Source: Streptomyces fumigatiscleroticus (GTDB taxonomy: Bacteria > Actinomycetota > Actinomycetes > Streptomycetales > Streptomycetaceae). Taken from it: a stretch of 64,000 bases of DNA. Shown here piece by piece: positions 25,781 to 34,365 of this stretch. Where the stretch lies: positions 806,001-870,000 of the forward strand of contig NZ_BMQF01000001.1 of the NCBI RefSeq assembly GCF_014647975.1, read 5' to 3'. The stretch's first letter is position 1. Every line of letters begins with the position of its first letter. The position numbers and the translations under genes are program-made. The notes under the pieces were generated by a model, which was not told where the DNA came from, ran no database searches, and worked only from the letters and a program-made list of their open reading frames with translations.

Positions 25781-26191
25781 GACCCCCACTCCTGGACAGA
25801 CCTCGCCACCGGCGGGCCCCTTCAGGAAGTCCGCCCCGGGAAATGGCGGGCTTCGCGCGTCGCGCTCGGCGTCCAATTCGGCCGCGACCACCTCTGGTAC
25901 GCCCACCTCAAGAAACCCGACGACGAAGCCGGTGTCATGATCCCCACCACACCGGAAGGCGCCCGCGAACTCTTCCAGCTCCGCGATCACGAACCCGGCG
26001 CATCCCGCCGAACAGCCCTCGTCCACTGGGTCACCGAACACTCCCGCCGCGTCCGCGAAGACGCCGCCAGAGAAACCCGCGTCCGGGTACGCGAACACCT
26101 GCGCGGCACCGCCCGGTTCAAGTGGCAGGACGTGGAAGGCGCCATCCACCCCGCCCCCTACGACCTGTGGCGCATCGAACAAGGGAAGTGA
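25735..26191 (+). pseudogene. 3' fragment of a hypothetical gene
   Basis: The last ~150 codons of a plus-strand gene without a start. The reading LKAESVQLSLTNSGDPHSWT, LWYAHLKKPDDEAGVMIPTT, ARELFQLRDHEPGASRRTAL and VHWVTEHSRRVRED has good codon bias up to the TGA at 26191. Residues before it switch to minus-strand coding, so the 5' part was replaced. It resembles uncharacterised Streptomyces proteins; no domain name can be offered. Confidence 0.5.
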
Positions 26192-26243
26192 CACGCGACA
26201 CCCCCACCCGAAACCATCCGGGCGGGGCGTCGTCGCGTTCGGG

Positions 26244-26963
26244 CTACGCCCCGGCCTCGTCGGTGCCGGCCTCCGCGGCGGCGATGTCTTTGACCGCGGC
26301 CTCGATTCCCTCCTGCTTGGCCTTCTTCCCGTTCCTGATCAGAGTCTTCACGGTGCCCACCTTCAGCCCCGTCCGCCGGGCGATCTCCGCCGGATGCGCC
26401 CCGAGCCGTTCCGCCTCGTAGATGGCCAGGTTCCGCCGGGCCTGCCACCCATGCCACTTCCTCTTCGCCGCCACCGTGTGCTCCAGCAGCGCCGCCTGCT
26501 CAAGCCGCAACCGGCCCACCACACGCCCCCACCAATCCGCCACGCGATCCCCCTGCGGTCGCCACGACTTCGCTGACAGCTCACCGTCGATGCGGCATAG
26601 GACGGCGGCAAGGGCGCGGACGGGAGCGCAAGAAGCGCCCCCGCGACCGGCAGGCGCAGACATGGCGCATGGAGCGGGCCCTGCTACAACCTCTTCGCTC
26701 TCTGTGAAACCGAACGCCGCGTCTTCCCCTGATGAGATACGCCTCTCGGCATGAGAGAGCGAAAGGGCCAGATCCACGAGCGTCACAAACCTTCTCTTCG
26801 AGATGATCTCCACGTCATCTACGACCATCTCAACATTGACGCCGAAGAACTTGTAGCGAAGGTCGATCTCTGCAAGACCCGCAGGATCGCCCTGCTTCGC
26901 CACCTCCCAGGTTCTCCGCCAGGGCGAACCCGGCTCTGGGAGAGAGAAGGAAAGATGAATCAT
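26244..26963 (-). CDS. Chimeric immunity-like / HTH protein next to orphan toxin
   Basis: 239 residues from an ATG with GGAG just upstream, 28 bp after the toxin fragment's stop. Residues 1-95 (IDLRYKFFGVNVEMVVDDVE, FVTLVDLALSLSHAERRIS, FGFTESEEV) have the compact acidic alpha/beta look of polymorphic-toxin immunity proteins and resemble the DUF7878 group. From about residue 96 the character changes to a Gly/Pro-rich joint. It then becomes a basic helical protein with a helix-turn-helix, HPAEIARRTGLKVGTVKTLI, ending in an acidic tail. It looks like an immunity gene truncated at its 3' end and fused in frame to part of a DNA-binding gene. Function of the fusion is unknown. Confidence 0.6.
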   Translation of the reverse strand: MIHLSFSLPEPGSPWRRTWEVAKQGDPAGLAEIDLRYKFFGVNVEMVVDDVEIISKRRFVTLVDLALSLSHAERRISSGEDAAFGFTESEEVVAGPAPCAMSAPAGRGGASCAPVRALAAVLCRIDGELSAKSWRPQGDRVADWWGRVVGRLRLEQAALLEHTVAAKRKWHGWQARRNLAIYEAERLGAHPAEIARRTGLKVGTVKTLIRNGKKAKQEGIEAAVKDIAAAEAGTDEAGA

Positions 26964-26991
26964 GGTTTCTCCTTTCAGGAAACTCTCTCGC

Positions 26992-27385
26992 CTAGAACGG
27001 GAAGGCGGTCACGACTTTGCCGTTATTCACGATCACACGGATTCTAGTCAAGTCTCCGCCCCCATTTGCCGGACCGGCCTTGCCGATCGGGGCGCCGAAG
27101 TCCCATTCGTGAATCTGGCCGGGCCGCGGTGCGCCAGTGACCGGGTCTGGCGTGTTCGGATTTGGTGTGCCGCGATTGATGGTGTCAATGATCCTCTGAC
27201 GGACCTTCTCCTCCTTGCCAATGAGGATGCCCGCCTCGTCATCGACCCACGCACCACCGGGCCGGTGGCGGTCCAGAATGTGCTGCCAGCCCCCGTTCTC
27301 CAGGGCCGCGGTTCCGCAAAGGCCATTCGAATTGTGAACGAGGACCGGAGTCTTACCGGCCAGCACATAGTACGTGTGCTACGCG
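26992..27385 (-). pseudogene. Orphan C-terminal toxin cassette of an Rhs/polymorphic toxin
   Basis: 124 codons open after the junction motif TYYVLAGKTPVLVHN, the conserved sequence that separates the intein-like/Rhs core from the variable toxin in polymorphic toxins. An in-frame TAG lies just upstream, so the delivery part is missing; a GTG at 27366 could start a short product. The toxin domain has WQHILDRHRPGG near its start, GQIHEWDFGAPIGKA in the middle and IRVIVNNGKVVTAFPF at the end. This His...RH...TAFP pattern recalls the EndoU/BECR RNase-fold toxins. The next gene is its likely, rearranged, immunity gene. Confidence 0.68.
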
Positions 27386-27541
27386 GTACCCCTCCACCTG
27401 CTTTTCCGCTGATCAGCGCGGATTTTACGTTCCGCTGGCGTCCGTGGTTGTGCGGGCAGATCCGTGGCTGTTGCCGTCGCTACTGCCGTCAGGAGTCGGG
27501 CGGCGGTGCTGCCGCTGACGCGGTGTCGGCGCAGGGAGACT

Positions 27542-27754
27542 TCACTGCCACGCTCCGGGCTCGGCACGGAGTATGGCTCGGACGGTCTGCTCGTAGTCCT
27601 GGTGGCCGGTGGCGGCGCAGTGTCCGGCGATCCAACGGGTCAGCTCGTCCGGTGTGTGCAGGGTGCCGGATGTGGCGCCGCAGTTGCGTTCCTCGCCGGT
27701 GACGCGGAGCGCCGGTAAGGCCGGCGGCGCCATGGGGTCGGGGACGGTGGTCAC
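27542..27754 (-). CDS. Small DUF7848-like protein
   Basis: 70 residues from a GTG start. The body GEERNCGATSGTLHTPDELT, RWIAGHCAATGHQDYEQTVR and AEPGAW matches small actinobacterial proteins (DUF7848) that are common in conjugative elements: paired cysteines, then a conserved helix with His residues and a terminal Trp. The N-terminus is shorter than usual, so it may be a truncated copy. It supports the idea that this stretch derives from a mobile element. Role unknown. Confidence 0.5.
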   Translation of the reverse strand: MTTVPDPMAPPALPALRVTGEERNCGATSGTLHTPDELTRWIAGHCAATGHQDYEQTVRAILRAEPGAWQ

Positions 27755-28282
27755 GTGGTACTCACGGAATCGGTAGCGCCCTCGCGATGCGAGCAGTCAG
27801 GCCTCGCAGGACCGGCAAGGTGCTCAATCACCATCTCTGACGAGCGAGTTCAACAGGTAATGAGGGTCTGGATGTCCGGCGACGCAAGCTGGAACTCGGT
27901 AGATGCCCTTCTACTGCCTCCTCGGTGCGGCTCAGGCTACGAACGGCCACGTGGCTGCAGTGGCTCGCCCGGCATGCGCCGCAGAGCGGTAGTACGGCCC
28001 TTGCAAGCATCCCCCGGCACTGCCACCTGGTGGCCGGGACGTGGCCCAGCGGCGTCACCGCCGGGCCACAGACATTGCTCGGCCGGCGTGCCGGTTCTCC
28101 CGGCGAGCGAGGGTGCTGTCGCATGCGTTAGGTGGGGGGCCTCCGAGTCAGTCGGTGTTTGCTGGACAAGGCCCTCGGGGAGATCAAAACCGTATACGGT
28201 GTGCAGCGAAGCGGGACGGCGCACGTGGCCGGGCCCGCCTCGCGCTGTCCGGGCGTGAGGCTTTAGTAGCCAGGGGGATGAT
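27755..28282. other. Intergenic region upstream of the trypco2/NACHT genes
   Basis: 528 bp with no recognisable gene on either strand. It should contain the promoter of the trypco2-NACHT pair. Near its end AGGGGG precedes the TTG start. No clear hairpin or operator is visible. Confidence 0.5.
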
Positions 28283-28594
28283 TTGCCGAAGGAACCGTGG
28301 GCCGAATTGGGGGAAACCGTCAGCGCGATCCGTGCGGAGCTGCAAGGCGCCATGGAGGCGGGTGAAGGGGAATCCCTGAAATTCAGGACCGGGCCGGTGG
28401 AACTTGAGTTCACCGTGGAAGTGAAGAAGGACGGCGGGGCCAAGGCCAAGATTTTTGTCCTTCCGTGGACAGTCGAAGCCCAGGGCGCAGCCAGCGTGGG
28501 CCGGACTCACCGGGTCAAACTCACGCTGCAGCCGGTCGACGGCGACGACAACGATCTGAAGATCTCGGCCGACGTTCCACAGCGCCCGAGATAG
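28283..28594 (+). CDS. Trypsin-co-occurring (trypco2) domain protein
   Basis: 103 residues from a TTG start with AGGGGG six bases upstream. The sequence WAELGETVSAIRAELQGAME, LKFRTGPVELEFTVEV, then THRVKLTLQPVD is the trypco2 pattern: one helix followed by a beta sheet ending in HRVKLTLQPV. This small domain is found beside trypsin-like proteases linked to NTPases in bacterial conflict systems (established by comparative genomics of actinobacteria and cyanobacteria). It lies 48 bp before the protease-NACHT gene and is surely its partner, perhaps as adaptor, inhibitor or substrate of the protease. Confidence 0.82.
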   Translation: MPKEPWAELGETVSAIRAELQGAMEAGEGESLKFRTGPVELEFTVEVKKDGGAKAKIFVLPWTVEAQGAASVGRTHRVKLTLQPVDGDDNDLKISADVPQRPR

Positions 28595-28642
28595 CTCCGC
28601 GCGGTCTGCGAACGGTTCGTCGGGTGAAGGACAGGACGGGGG

Positions 28643-31528
28643 ATGGACCAGACAAGGGTCATGGAGATCTGGAATCCGGTCCGCAGAAAGTCAGGCAGCG
28701 GGTACCTGATCGGTGACGAGGTGGTCCTCACTTCGCTGCACGTCCTGGAGGGGATCCCTGCGCGCGGGCCCGTGGAGGTCCGGCAGCTGGATCCGGAGGG
28801 CCGTACGGCGTGGGTGGCCGCCGAACTGGCATGGCTGCCGGAGGCAGAAGCGTCGGAGGCGGACGGTGCGCTGCTGCGCATCATCGCGCCGGACTGGCAA
28901 CCTCCGGTGACTTCCCCGGTGCGATTCGGGCGGATCGTGGGTCAGGACCGCGTACCGTGCCTCGGGCTGGACTTCCCCAACGCGGTCGCACGTCCTGATC
29001 ACGCGCGGGACACCATGCCGATACGTGGCCATGTGGATCCGCTGCACGGCATGAAGTCGCGTATGGCGACAGTGCACGTCGACGTGGGCATCGTGCCGAA
29101 CCACTCGGGCTGGAAAGGCAGCTCGGGCACGGGGCTGTTCTGCGGGCCGCACCTGGTCGCGGTCGTGACCCAGGCGAAGGGCCTCGCTCCGGGCGTGCTG
29201 GAGGCCGTACCCGTCAGCGTCCTCGCCGAACTGCCCGGCTTCGAACGAACCCTACGCGCCTACGGCACGCACTTCGTCACGGAGGACGTAGGCGGGTTGG
29301 CTGCGGACCCCGGTGCCGACACGGATTTCCCGACGATTGCCGTGGCGCCGCCTTCCTTGCGGCAGCGCACGAAGCAGCTGTTGGTGCCCGTCACCGCAGG
29401 AGTACTCACAGTCCTGGTGCTCTTGCTGCTCTCCCCGCCGGCCTCGCAGATCACTTGGCCGATCGGATCGACGCTCTCCGGCATCATGATCGTGTGGGGC
29501 GTCGATCTGCTCCGCAGCCCGCGGTCGGCGGCGGCCGGCCGGGACGCCGCAGTCCGGAGGCTGAGGGAGGCGGTCCGGGGAGAAGTGGATCGTCGCCGTC
29601 GGCAGCTTCTGGGCAATGACAGCAAGGCCATCAACGTCACGTTCGTCGCCGTGCCGCAGCATGGCAGGGACGCGGCCGGGGCCCGGCCGCGCGGGGACTT
29701 CGACAGTATCGTCCGCTACCTGGAGGGTCTCCGGCCGCAGCGCCTGGTCATCACGGGCGGCCCCGGCTCGGGCAAGACGCTGCTGGCGTACGAGTTCGTC
29801 CACCGGTTGCTCGCCCGCAAGCGCTACGACGGCCCGGTGCCGGTACCGGTCGGCCTGTCGGAGTGGGATACCAGCGTCCCGTTCACCGACTGGTTCAGCG
29901 AGCGCGTGGGCCAGGAGTACCTGGGCGGTTCCGAGACCACGGCGCGGGACTTGCTGAGATCCGGGCGCATCATGCCGGTCCTGGACGGCCTCGACGAAAT
30001 GGACCCTCCGCACGAAGCGCGTCCCAGGGCCGCTGCCGCGCTCGCCCAGCTCAACCGGTTCAACGGGCCGTTGATAGTGACCTGCCGCTGGGACGAGCAC
30101 GCCGAGCTCAGCCGTGCCGATCAGCGGCTGCTGGACTGCGCGATCGTGCGCCTTCAGGCGGTGGAGCCCGCCGACGCCCGGCGGTACCTGCTCGAGCGAG
30201 CCGTCAACCGGACCCGGCTCGCCGACTTGAAGGACGAGCTGTTCGCAGCGGGGACGGTCACCAGAGCCGTGCTGTCCTCACCGTGGATGCTCACGCTGGC
30301 GTCGTTGGCCTCGCAGACCGAAGCCGGCGCTGCGAAACTCCGCTCCTTCATCGGAGTGCCGGACTCGGGCGGCCAAGAGCAGGAGAAGCTGCACGCGGCG
30401 TTGCTCCAGGAGTTCATTCCGTCCTTGTGCGAACCGGACCCGGCCGAACGGAGCCAGCCGTACCCGGCGCAAGCCGTGACCCAGTGGCTGCGGCTGCTCA
30501 CCGCGAGCCTGCGCGGCGGCAGCGCAGCGCAGGCAGACAGCAGCGGTGCCGTCCCTGCCTCCCGGGATCTGGCCATCCACACGCTGTGGCCGGTCGCCGG
30601 GCCGCGCAGCGCCCGCTATGCCGCCGCAGCGATCACCATCGCCTGCTGGCTGCCCGCCCTGCTCCTGCTGGCACTCTGTTTGCACCGGAACCACGCGCTG
30701 CCCCTGCCGGGCGCAGTACTGCTCGCACTGCTGACTCCTGCGCCGCTGCTGTCGGCCTGGAACGCACGCGCACGGTACGTCCAGCCCCGCCGCATCGTGT
30801 TCCAGCGGCTCCGCAGCAGACTCGGCTGGAGCCGGATCGGTCTGAGCGTCACCCTGGGTGGTGTTCTCATGCTGCCACTGACGGCGCTGTTCGGGCAGGG
30901 CTTCGCGCTGGCCGCCGGAGGCGGGTTCGCGTTCGTCTTCGGCTTCGGTCTGGCGCTGTCGGTGCGGGCGGACCTCGACCGCCGCCATCTCGTGGCGTTC
31001 GGTATCCCGTCTGCCCTGGCGGTGACGGTGGCGGCCGGCTGCCTCGCCGGCCGACTCGGTGACTTCGTCGGTCTCACCGCCGGATGCGGTGCCGGAGCGA
31101 TCGGGCTGGTGATCGGAGTCCCCGCAGGGCTGCGCGCCGCGCGCCGCAACAACGGAGGAGAACCGGATCCGAATCCGCCCGGCGTGCCCACCCCGCTGTC
31201 CCCGCTCCGCAATGACGCGGTAGCTGGGTTGGTGTCCGGTGCTGTCGTCACGGCCCTCGCCCTGTATGGCACGCGTTGCGTCGAGTGGCTGCAGGTGTCC
31301 TGGCCGCTCGCCGTCATCACGGCCCTCGCCTGCGGCGTGGCTGCCGGGCCTGGCTTCGTCGCGGTCACCAGTCGCCAATACCTCGGCCTCATCGCAGCCC
31401 TCCACGGAAAGCTGCCGTGGCGCCTGGCCACATTCCTCCGCTGGTGCCACACACGCGGCCTGCTGAGGTCGGCCGGCACCGTCTACCAGGTACGCCACGA
31501 CGAACTACTTGAGTGGCTGCAGCGTTGA
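28643..31528 (+). CDS. Trypsin-like protease - NACHT NTPase - multi-TM conflict protein
   Basis: 961 residues in three parts. Residues 1-210 are a trypsin-fold protease with a complete triad: His33 in LTSLHVLEG, Asp74 in EADGALL, and Ser161 in WKGSSGTGLF. Two hydrophobic segments follow (about 247-264 and 272-290). Residues 365-640 are a NACHT STAND NTPase: Walker A GGPGSGKT (372-379), Walker B/NACHT motif VLDGLDEMD (446-454) and sensor VTCRWDEH. The C-terminal third (655-905) has about eight membrane helices. NACHT proteins oligomerise on sensing infection and trigger effectors; here the effector would be the protease and/or membrane module. The upstream trypco2 gene completes a two-gene system. 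Confidence 0.85.
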   Translation: MDQTRVMEIWNPVRRKSGSGYLIGDEVVLTSLHVLEGIPARGPVEVRQLDPEGRTAWVAAELAWLPEAEASEADGALLRIIAPDWQPPVTSPVRFGRIVGQDRVPCLGLDFPNAVARPDHARDTMPIRGHVDPLHGMKSRMATVHVDVGIVPNHSGWKGSSGTGLFCGPHLVAVVTQAKGLAPGVLEAVPVSVLAELPGFERTLRAYGTHFVTEDVGGLAADPGADTDFPTIAVAPPSLRQRTKQLLVPVTAGVLTVLVLLLLSPPASQITWPIGSTLSGIMIVWGVDLLRSPRSAAAGRDAAVRRLREAVRGEVDRRRRQLLGNDSKAINVTFVAVPQHGRDAAGARPRGDFDSIVRYLEGLRPQRLVITGGPGSGKTLLAYEFVHRLLARKRYDGPVPVPVGLSEWDTSVPFTDWFSERVGQEYLGGSETTARDLLRSGRIMPVLDGLDEMDPPHEARPRAAAALAQLNRFNGPLIVTCRWDEHAELSRADQRLLDCAIVRLQAVEPADARRYLLERAVNRTRLADLKDELFAAGTVTRAVLSSPWMLTLASLASQTEAGAAKLRSFIGVPDSGGQEQEKLHAALLQEFIPSLCEPDPAERSQPYPAQAVTQWLRLLTASLRGGSAAQADSSGAVPASRDLAIHTLWPVAGPRSARYAAAAITIACWLPALLLLALCLHRNHALPLPGAVLLALLTPAPLLSAWNARARYVQPRRIVFQRLRSRLGWSRIGLSVTLGGVLMLPLTALFGQGFALAAGGGFAFVFGFGLALSVRADLDRRHLVAFGIPSALAVTVAAGCLAGRLGDFVGLTAGCGAGAIGLVIGVPAGLRAARRNNGGEPDPNPPGVPTPLSPLRNDAVAGLVSGAVVTALALYGTRCVEWLQVSWPLAVITALACGVAAGPGFVAVTSRQYLGLIAALHGKLPWRLATFLRWCHTRGLLRSAGTVYQVRHDELLEWLQR

Positions 31529-31627
31529 CCTCGCTTGTAGAGGCCGGTGTCGAGAACGTGCCGTCGGCTCCGTCCCAGGGGCATCAGCGCCCACCACCGG
31601 CCGCACGCGTGAGAAGGAGCAACCAGC

Positions 31628-32068
31628 ATGGCGATTCAGCGGATGGACAACGTCGGCATCGTCGTCGAAGACATGGATGCCGCCATCGCGTTCTTCGTGG
31701 AACTCGGTATGGAGCTGGAGGGCAGGGCGGAGGTCGACGGTCCCGTCGCCGACCAGTGCACCGGACTCGACGGCGTCCGCTGTGACATCGCGATGCTCCG
31801 GACTCCGGACGGTCACAGCCGGCTTGAGCTGGCGAAGTACCGCAGCCCTGCGGCGATCAGCGCCGGGCCGCGCAACAGGCCGCACAACATTCTGGGCACG
31901 CACCGCGTCATGTTCGCCGTCGACGACATCGAGGACACCGTTGCCCGCCTGCGCACTCACGGCGCCGAACTCGTCGGCGAGTTGGCACAGTACGAGGACA
32001 GCTACCGGCTCTGCTACGTCCGTGGCCCCGAGGGCATCATCGTCGGACTGGCCGAGCAGCTCAGCTGA
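31628..32068 (+). CDS. VOC-superfamily glyoxalase-like protein
   Basis: 146-residue two-module VOC protein: RMDNVGIVVEDMDAAIAFFV at the N-terminus, DIAMLRTPDGHSRLELAKY (first ligand strand), HRVMFAVDDIEDTVARLRTH and YVRGPEGIIVGLAEQL (second Glu ligand). The ATG follows AGAAGGAGCAACC. Proteins like this detoxify small molecules or bind metals. It lies 100 bp after the NACHT gene on the same strand but has no obvious functional tie to it. Confidence 0.82.
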   Translation: MAIQRMDNVGIVVEDMDAAIAFFVELGMELEGRAEVDGPVADQCTGLDGVRCDIAMLRTPDGHSRLELAKYRSPAAISAGPRNRPHNILGTHRVMFAVDDIEDTVARLRTHGAELVGELAQYEDSYRLCYVRGPEGIIVGLAEQLS

Positions 32069-32289
32069 AGGGTGGCGGGGATCCGGTGCGGCGCAGGTTT
32101 TTCAGCTCGCGCGCGTGCTGCTCTCGGTCTCCGGCCAGGCGCAGGTTATGGGCGATGTCGGCGGCGAGCAGTCCTCTGGGGTGGGCTGCCAGCAGGGCCA
32201 GGAACTCACGTACTTCGGCGCGCATGTTCGGAGCCACTGGTTCGCCGCTTCCCCGGGCGTAGAGGGCGACGGGGGTCCACCGCAATCAG

Positions 32290-32837
32290 CAGCGAACACG
32301 TCGACGCCGCATGGTCACTCGTCCGTCGTTCGATTCTTGACACGCTACGACTGCACTCGGCGAACGTGGAAAAGGCACTACCCGTCGTCACCTATCTGGA
32401 CGACGAGGTACTGGGCGTCAGGGGTCCAGAGGGAATCGCTCCGCCTCTTCGCCCGAACAGTGCCTCCGGCGATGCAGCACGGCCGGGTACTCGACGAGAC
32501 GCCAGCGCCAGCAAGCTGCTCAAGCGCTGGTACCAGAACCAGTGTCAGATGTGCGGAGAAGTGCTCACACTTCCCCGGGCCTCTCCACCGATACAGCGAA
32601 GGAGCACATTTTCAGGCCCGGGAGGACGGGGCCCCGACACAGTCCACAATCTTCTCTGCCTGTGCCCGAACTGCCATGTTTCTCTTCGACTTCGGAGCGC
32701 GCATCCTGACCGATGACCTACAGATCGTCTGCACGGTGACCGGTTCGCGGCAAGGCCGATTGAATGTGCACCGCTGGCACCGAATAGACGTCCAATTCGT
32801 CCGCCACCATCGGCACCGGTGGCACAGCACGCAGTGA
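32290..32837 (+). pseudogene. HNH endonuclease remnant (SRA-HNH/McrA-like C-terminus)
   Basis: Plus-strand pieces in two alternating frames rebuild an HNH domain: WYQNQCQMCGEVLTLP, then YSEGAHFQARE in another frame, then GPDTVHNLLCLCPNCHV back in the first, then LFDFGARILTDDLQIV and NVHRWHRIDVQFVRHHR. The CxxC...GAHI...LCxxCH...LFDxG order matches HNH nucleases joined to SRA domains, which cut modified DNA (type IV restriction). At least three frameshifts inactivate it, and no SRA domain is found upstream. The upstream part (SILDTLRLHSANVEKALPVV) is not identified. Confidence 0.62.
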
Positions 32838-33330
32838 GTACGCTCCGAAGGGCCTGTTCGGCGGGGCGTCGGCGAGGGCGGCGAGCCAGCCGATGCCGTG
32901 GTCGAGAGTGTGGGCGGTGAGGACGCCGTCGGGGACGGCGGTGCGGGTGATGCCGTGGTCCCCGTCGCAGCCGGCGACGGAGGAGCAGGTGATCGTGTGC
33001 AGCACGCCGTCGGCGGAGCGGTAGCGGACGGTCGCCGGTCAGGTCCTCCACCAAGACATCGGCCGCCTCGTGGCGCAGGTCGCCGCCGTCGGTGAGATGG
33101 GCGTCGGTGAGCTCTTGAACCAGGACCTGCTGGGGGCACAGCCGCGCCCCGGGGCCCGCGGAGCCGTCCCAGTCGTCGACGAAGTGACGCTCGCCGTCCA
33201 CCCGGATCTCCAGGATGCCGTCGAGCGGCGGCCCGCCCAGCACCAGGTCGGCGAGAGCGGTACGAGCAACGGCGGGACGAAGGACGTCCCCGTGGGCGAG
33301 GCCACGAAACAGCAGCTGAAGGCCGCGAGA
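32718..33330 (-). pseudogene. Frameshifted hypothetical gene
   Basis: Minus-strand coding sequence in two frames. ALADLVLGGPPLDGILEIRV and GERHFVDDWDGSAGPGARLC, followed by QVLVQELTDAHLTDGGDLRH, run to about 33040. After a one-base shift the reading continues as TVRYRSADGVLHTITCSSVA, TLDHGIGWLAALADAPPNRP and VPMVADELDVYSVP to a stop at 32718. The protein would be over 190 residues and is not recognised. It overlaps the HNH remnant's end, so both have probably been displaced from their original contexts. Confidence 0.5.
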
Positions 33331-33435
33331 ATCCGCCCGGCATCCGTCCGTCACCCCGTGCCCGGTGGTACGCGGCAACGGACGTCTCCCGTTCCACCCG
33401 TCACCGCGGCGCCTGAGTGCGGGACAATCGTGTAC

Positions 33436-34365
33436 ATGCCCATGCCGGAGTACGCCTCGATCACCGCGCTGGATGCGCTCCTGGCCGGTCTGCGGGTCGG
33501 TCAGGCGCGGCGGCGTCAGCTGGGCATGGTCCGCGGGGAGCTGTACCGGGCGCTGGAGCGGGGCGGGCTGCCCGTGGCCGCCCGGCGCAGCCTGCGGCGC
33601 CTGCTGGAGAAGGAGACGCTGACGGCCTATCTGCGGCTGGCCGAGTCCGGGGCACTGCGCGAGCGGCAGGTGAACGGTGGCTGCCCGCCCACCTCGCAGG
33701 CCACCAACGCCGCCCGGCACCGGTGCCTGCACCTGCTGCGCACCGCGTACGGGCTGCCCGCGCTGCGGCTGGGCAGCGGCGGCCGGATACCGCTGCGGCC
33801 CACCCCTGACCACGCCACCCTGGCCGCCTTGCGCCGCCGCCTCGATGCGGACCTCACCACCGCGATGTCACCGGGGCACACCCGGCTCACCGCGCTGCTC
33901 GCCCTGGTCCTGGACGCGGCACCGCGCGCCGGGGAACTGACCGCGCTGCGCCTGTCCGACCTCGCCCCCGGCCATGCGGCGGTGTTCGTCCGGCGGCGCC
34001 CGCAGCACGGCATCGACGAGGCGGACGACGCCTGGTTCGCCCTCTCCCCCCTCGCCCGGGCCGCGCTGGAGCGCTGGCTCGCGGTCCGCGCCGAGCTGGT
34101 CGCCCGCGCCCACGGCACCAGCCGGCTGTGGGTGAGCCTGTTCGTCAACCACGACGGCACCCGCCACCAGGACGGCCGGGCCGTCCTGCGCCCACCGGGC
34201 CTCCCCTTGGAGGAGAAGGGCCTCCTCCTCAGCTACCGCACCGGACGCGCCCGCTACCACCTCACCACCCTGCTGCCGCCCAAACTCGAGCAACTACGCC
34301 GCGCCGTCCTCGACCACACCCCACCCCAGCCCCTCACCGGCATCCCCACCACACACACGGACTGA
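33436..34365 (+). CDS. Integrase-like (tyrosine recombinase-related) protein
   Basis: 309 residues from ATG 33436. An N-terminal helical region (ALDALLAGLRVGQARRRQLG) resembles a SAM-like arm domain. The block RLTALLALVLDAAPRAGELT followed by ALRLSDLAPGHAAVFVRRRP matches box I of tyrosine recombinases (A..R..EL..L...D). The expected HxxR box and catalytic tyrosine are not visible; after VSLFVNHDGTR the protein ends with a His/Pro tail. It is therefore integrase-like and probably not a normal recombinase. Similar proteins are often annotated as site-specific integrases in Streptomyces. Codon bias is good throughout, so the gene is likely intact. Confidence 0.55.
   Translation: MPMPEYASITALDALLAGLRVGQARRRQLGMVRGELYRALERGGLPVAARRSLRRLLEKETLTAYLRLAESGALRERQVNGGCPPTSQATNAARHRCLHLLRTAYGLPALRLGSGGRIPLRPTPDHATLAALRRRLDADLTTAMSPGHTRLTALLALVLDAAPRAGELTALRLSDLAPGHAAVFVRRRPQHGIDEADDAWFALSPLARAALERWLAVRAELVARAHGTSRLWVSLFVNHDGTRHQDGRAVLRPPGLPLEEKGLLLSYRTGRARYHLTTLLPPKLEQLRRAVLDHTPPQPLTGIPTTHTD

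Noticed and set aside
31505..31960. Minus-strand 151-codon frame opposite the second VOC gene
   Set aside because: The plus strand has a complete VOC protein with a good ribosome site; the minus frame is its shadow.
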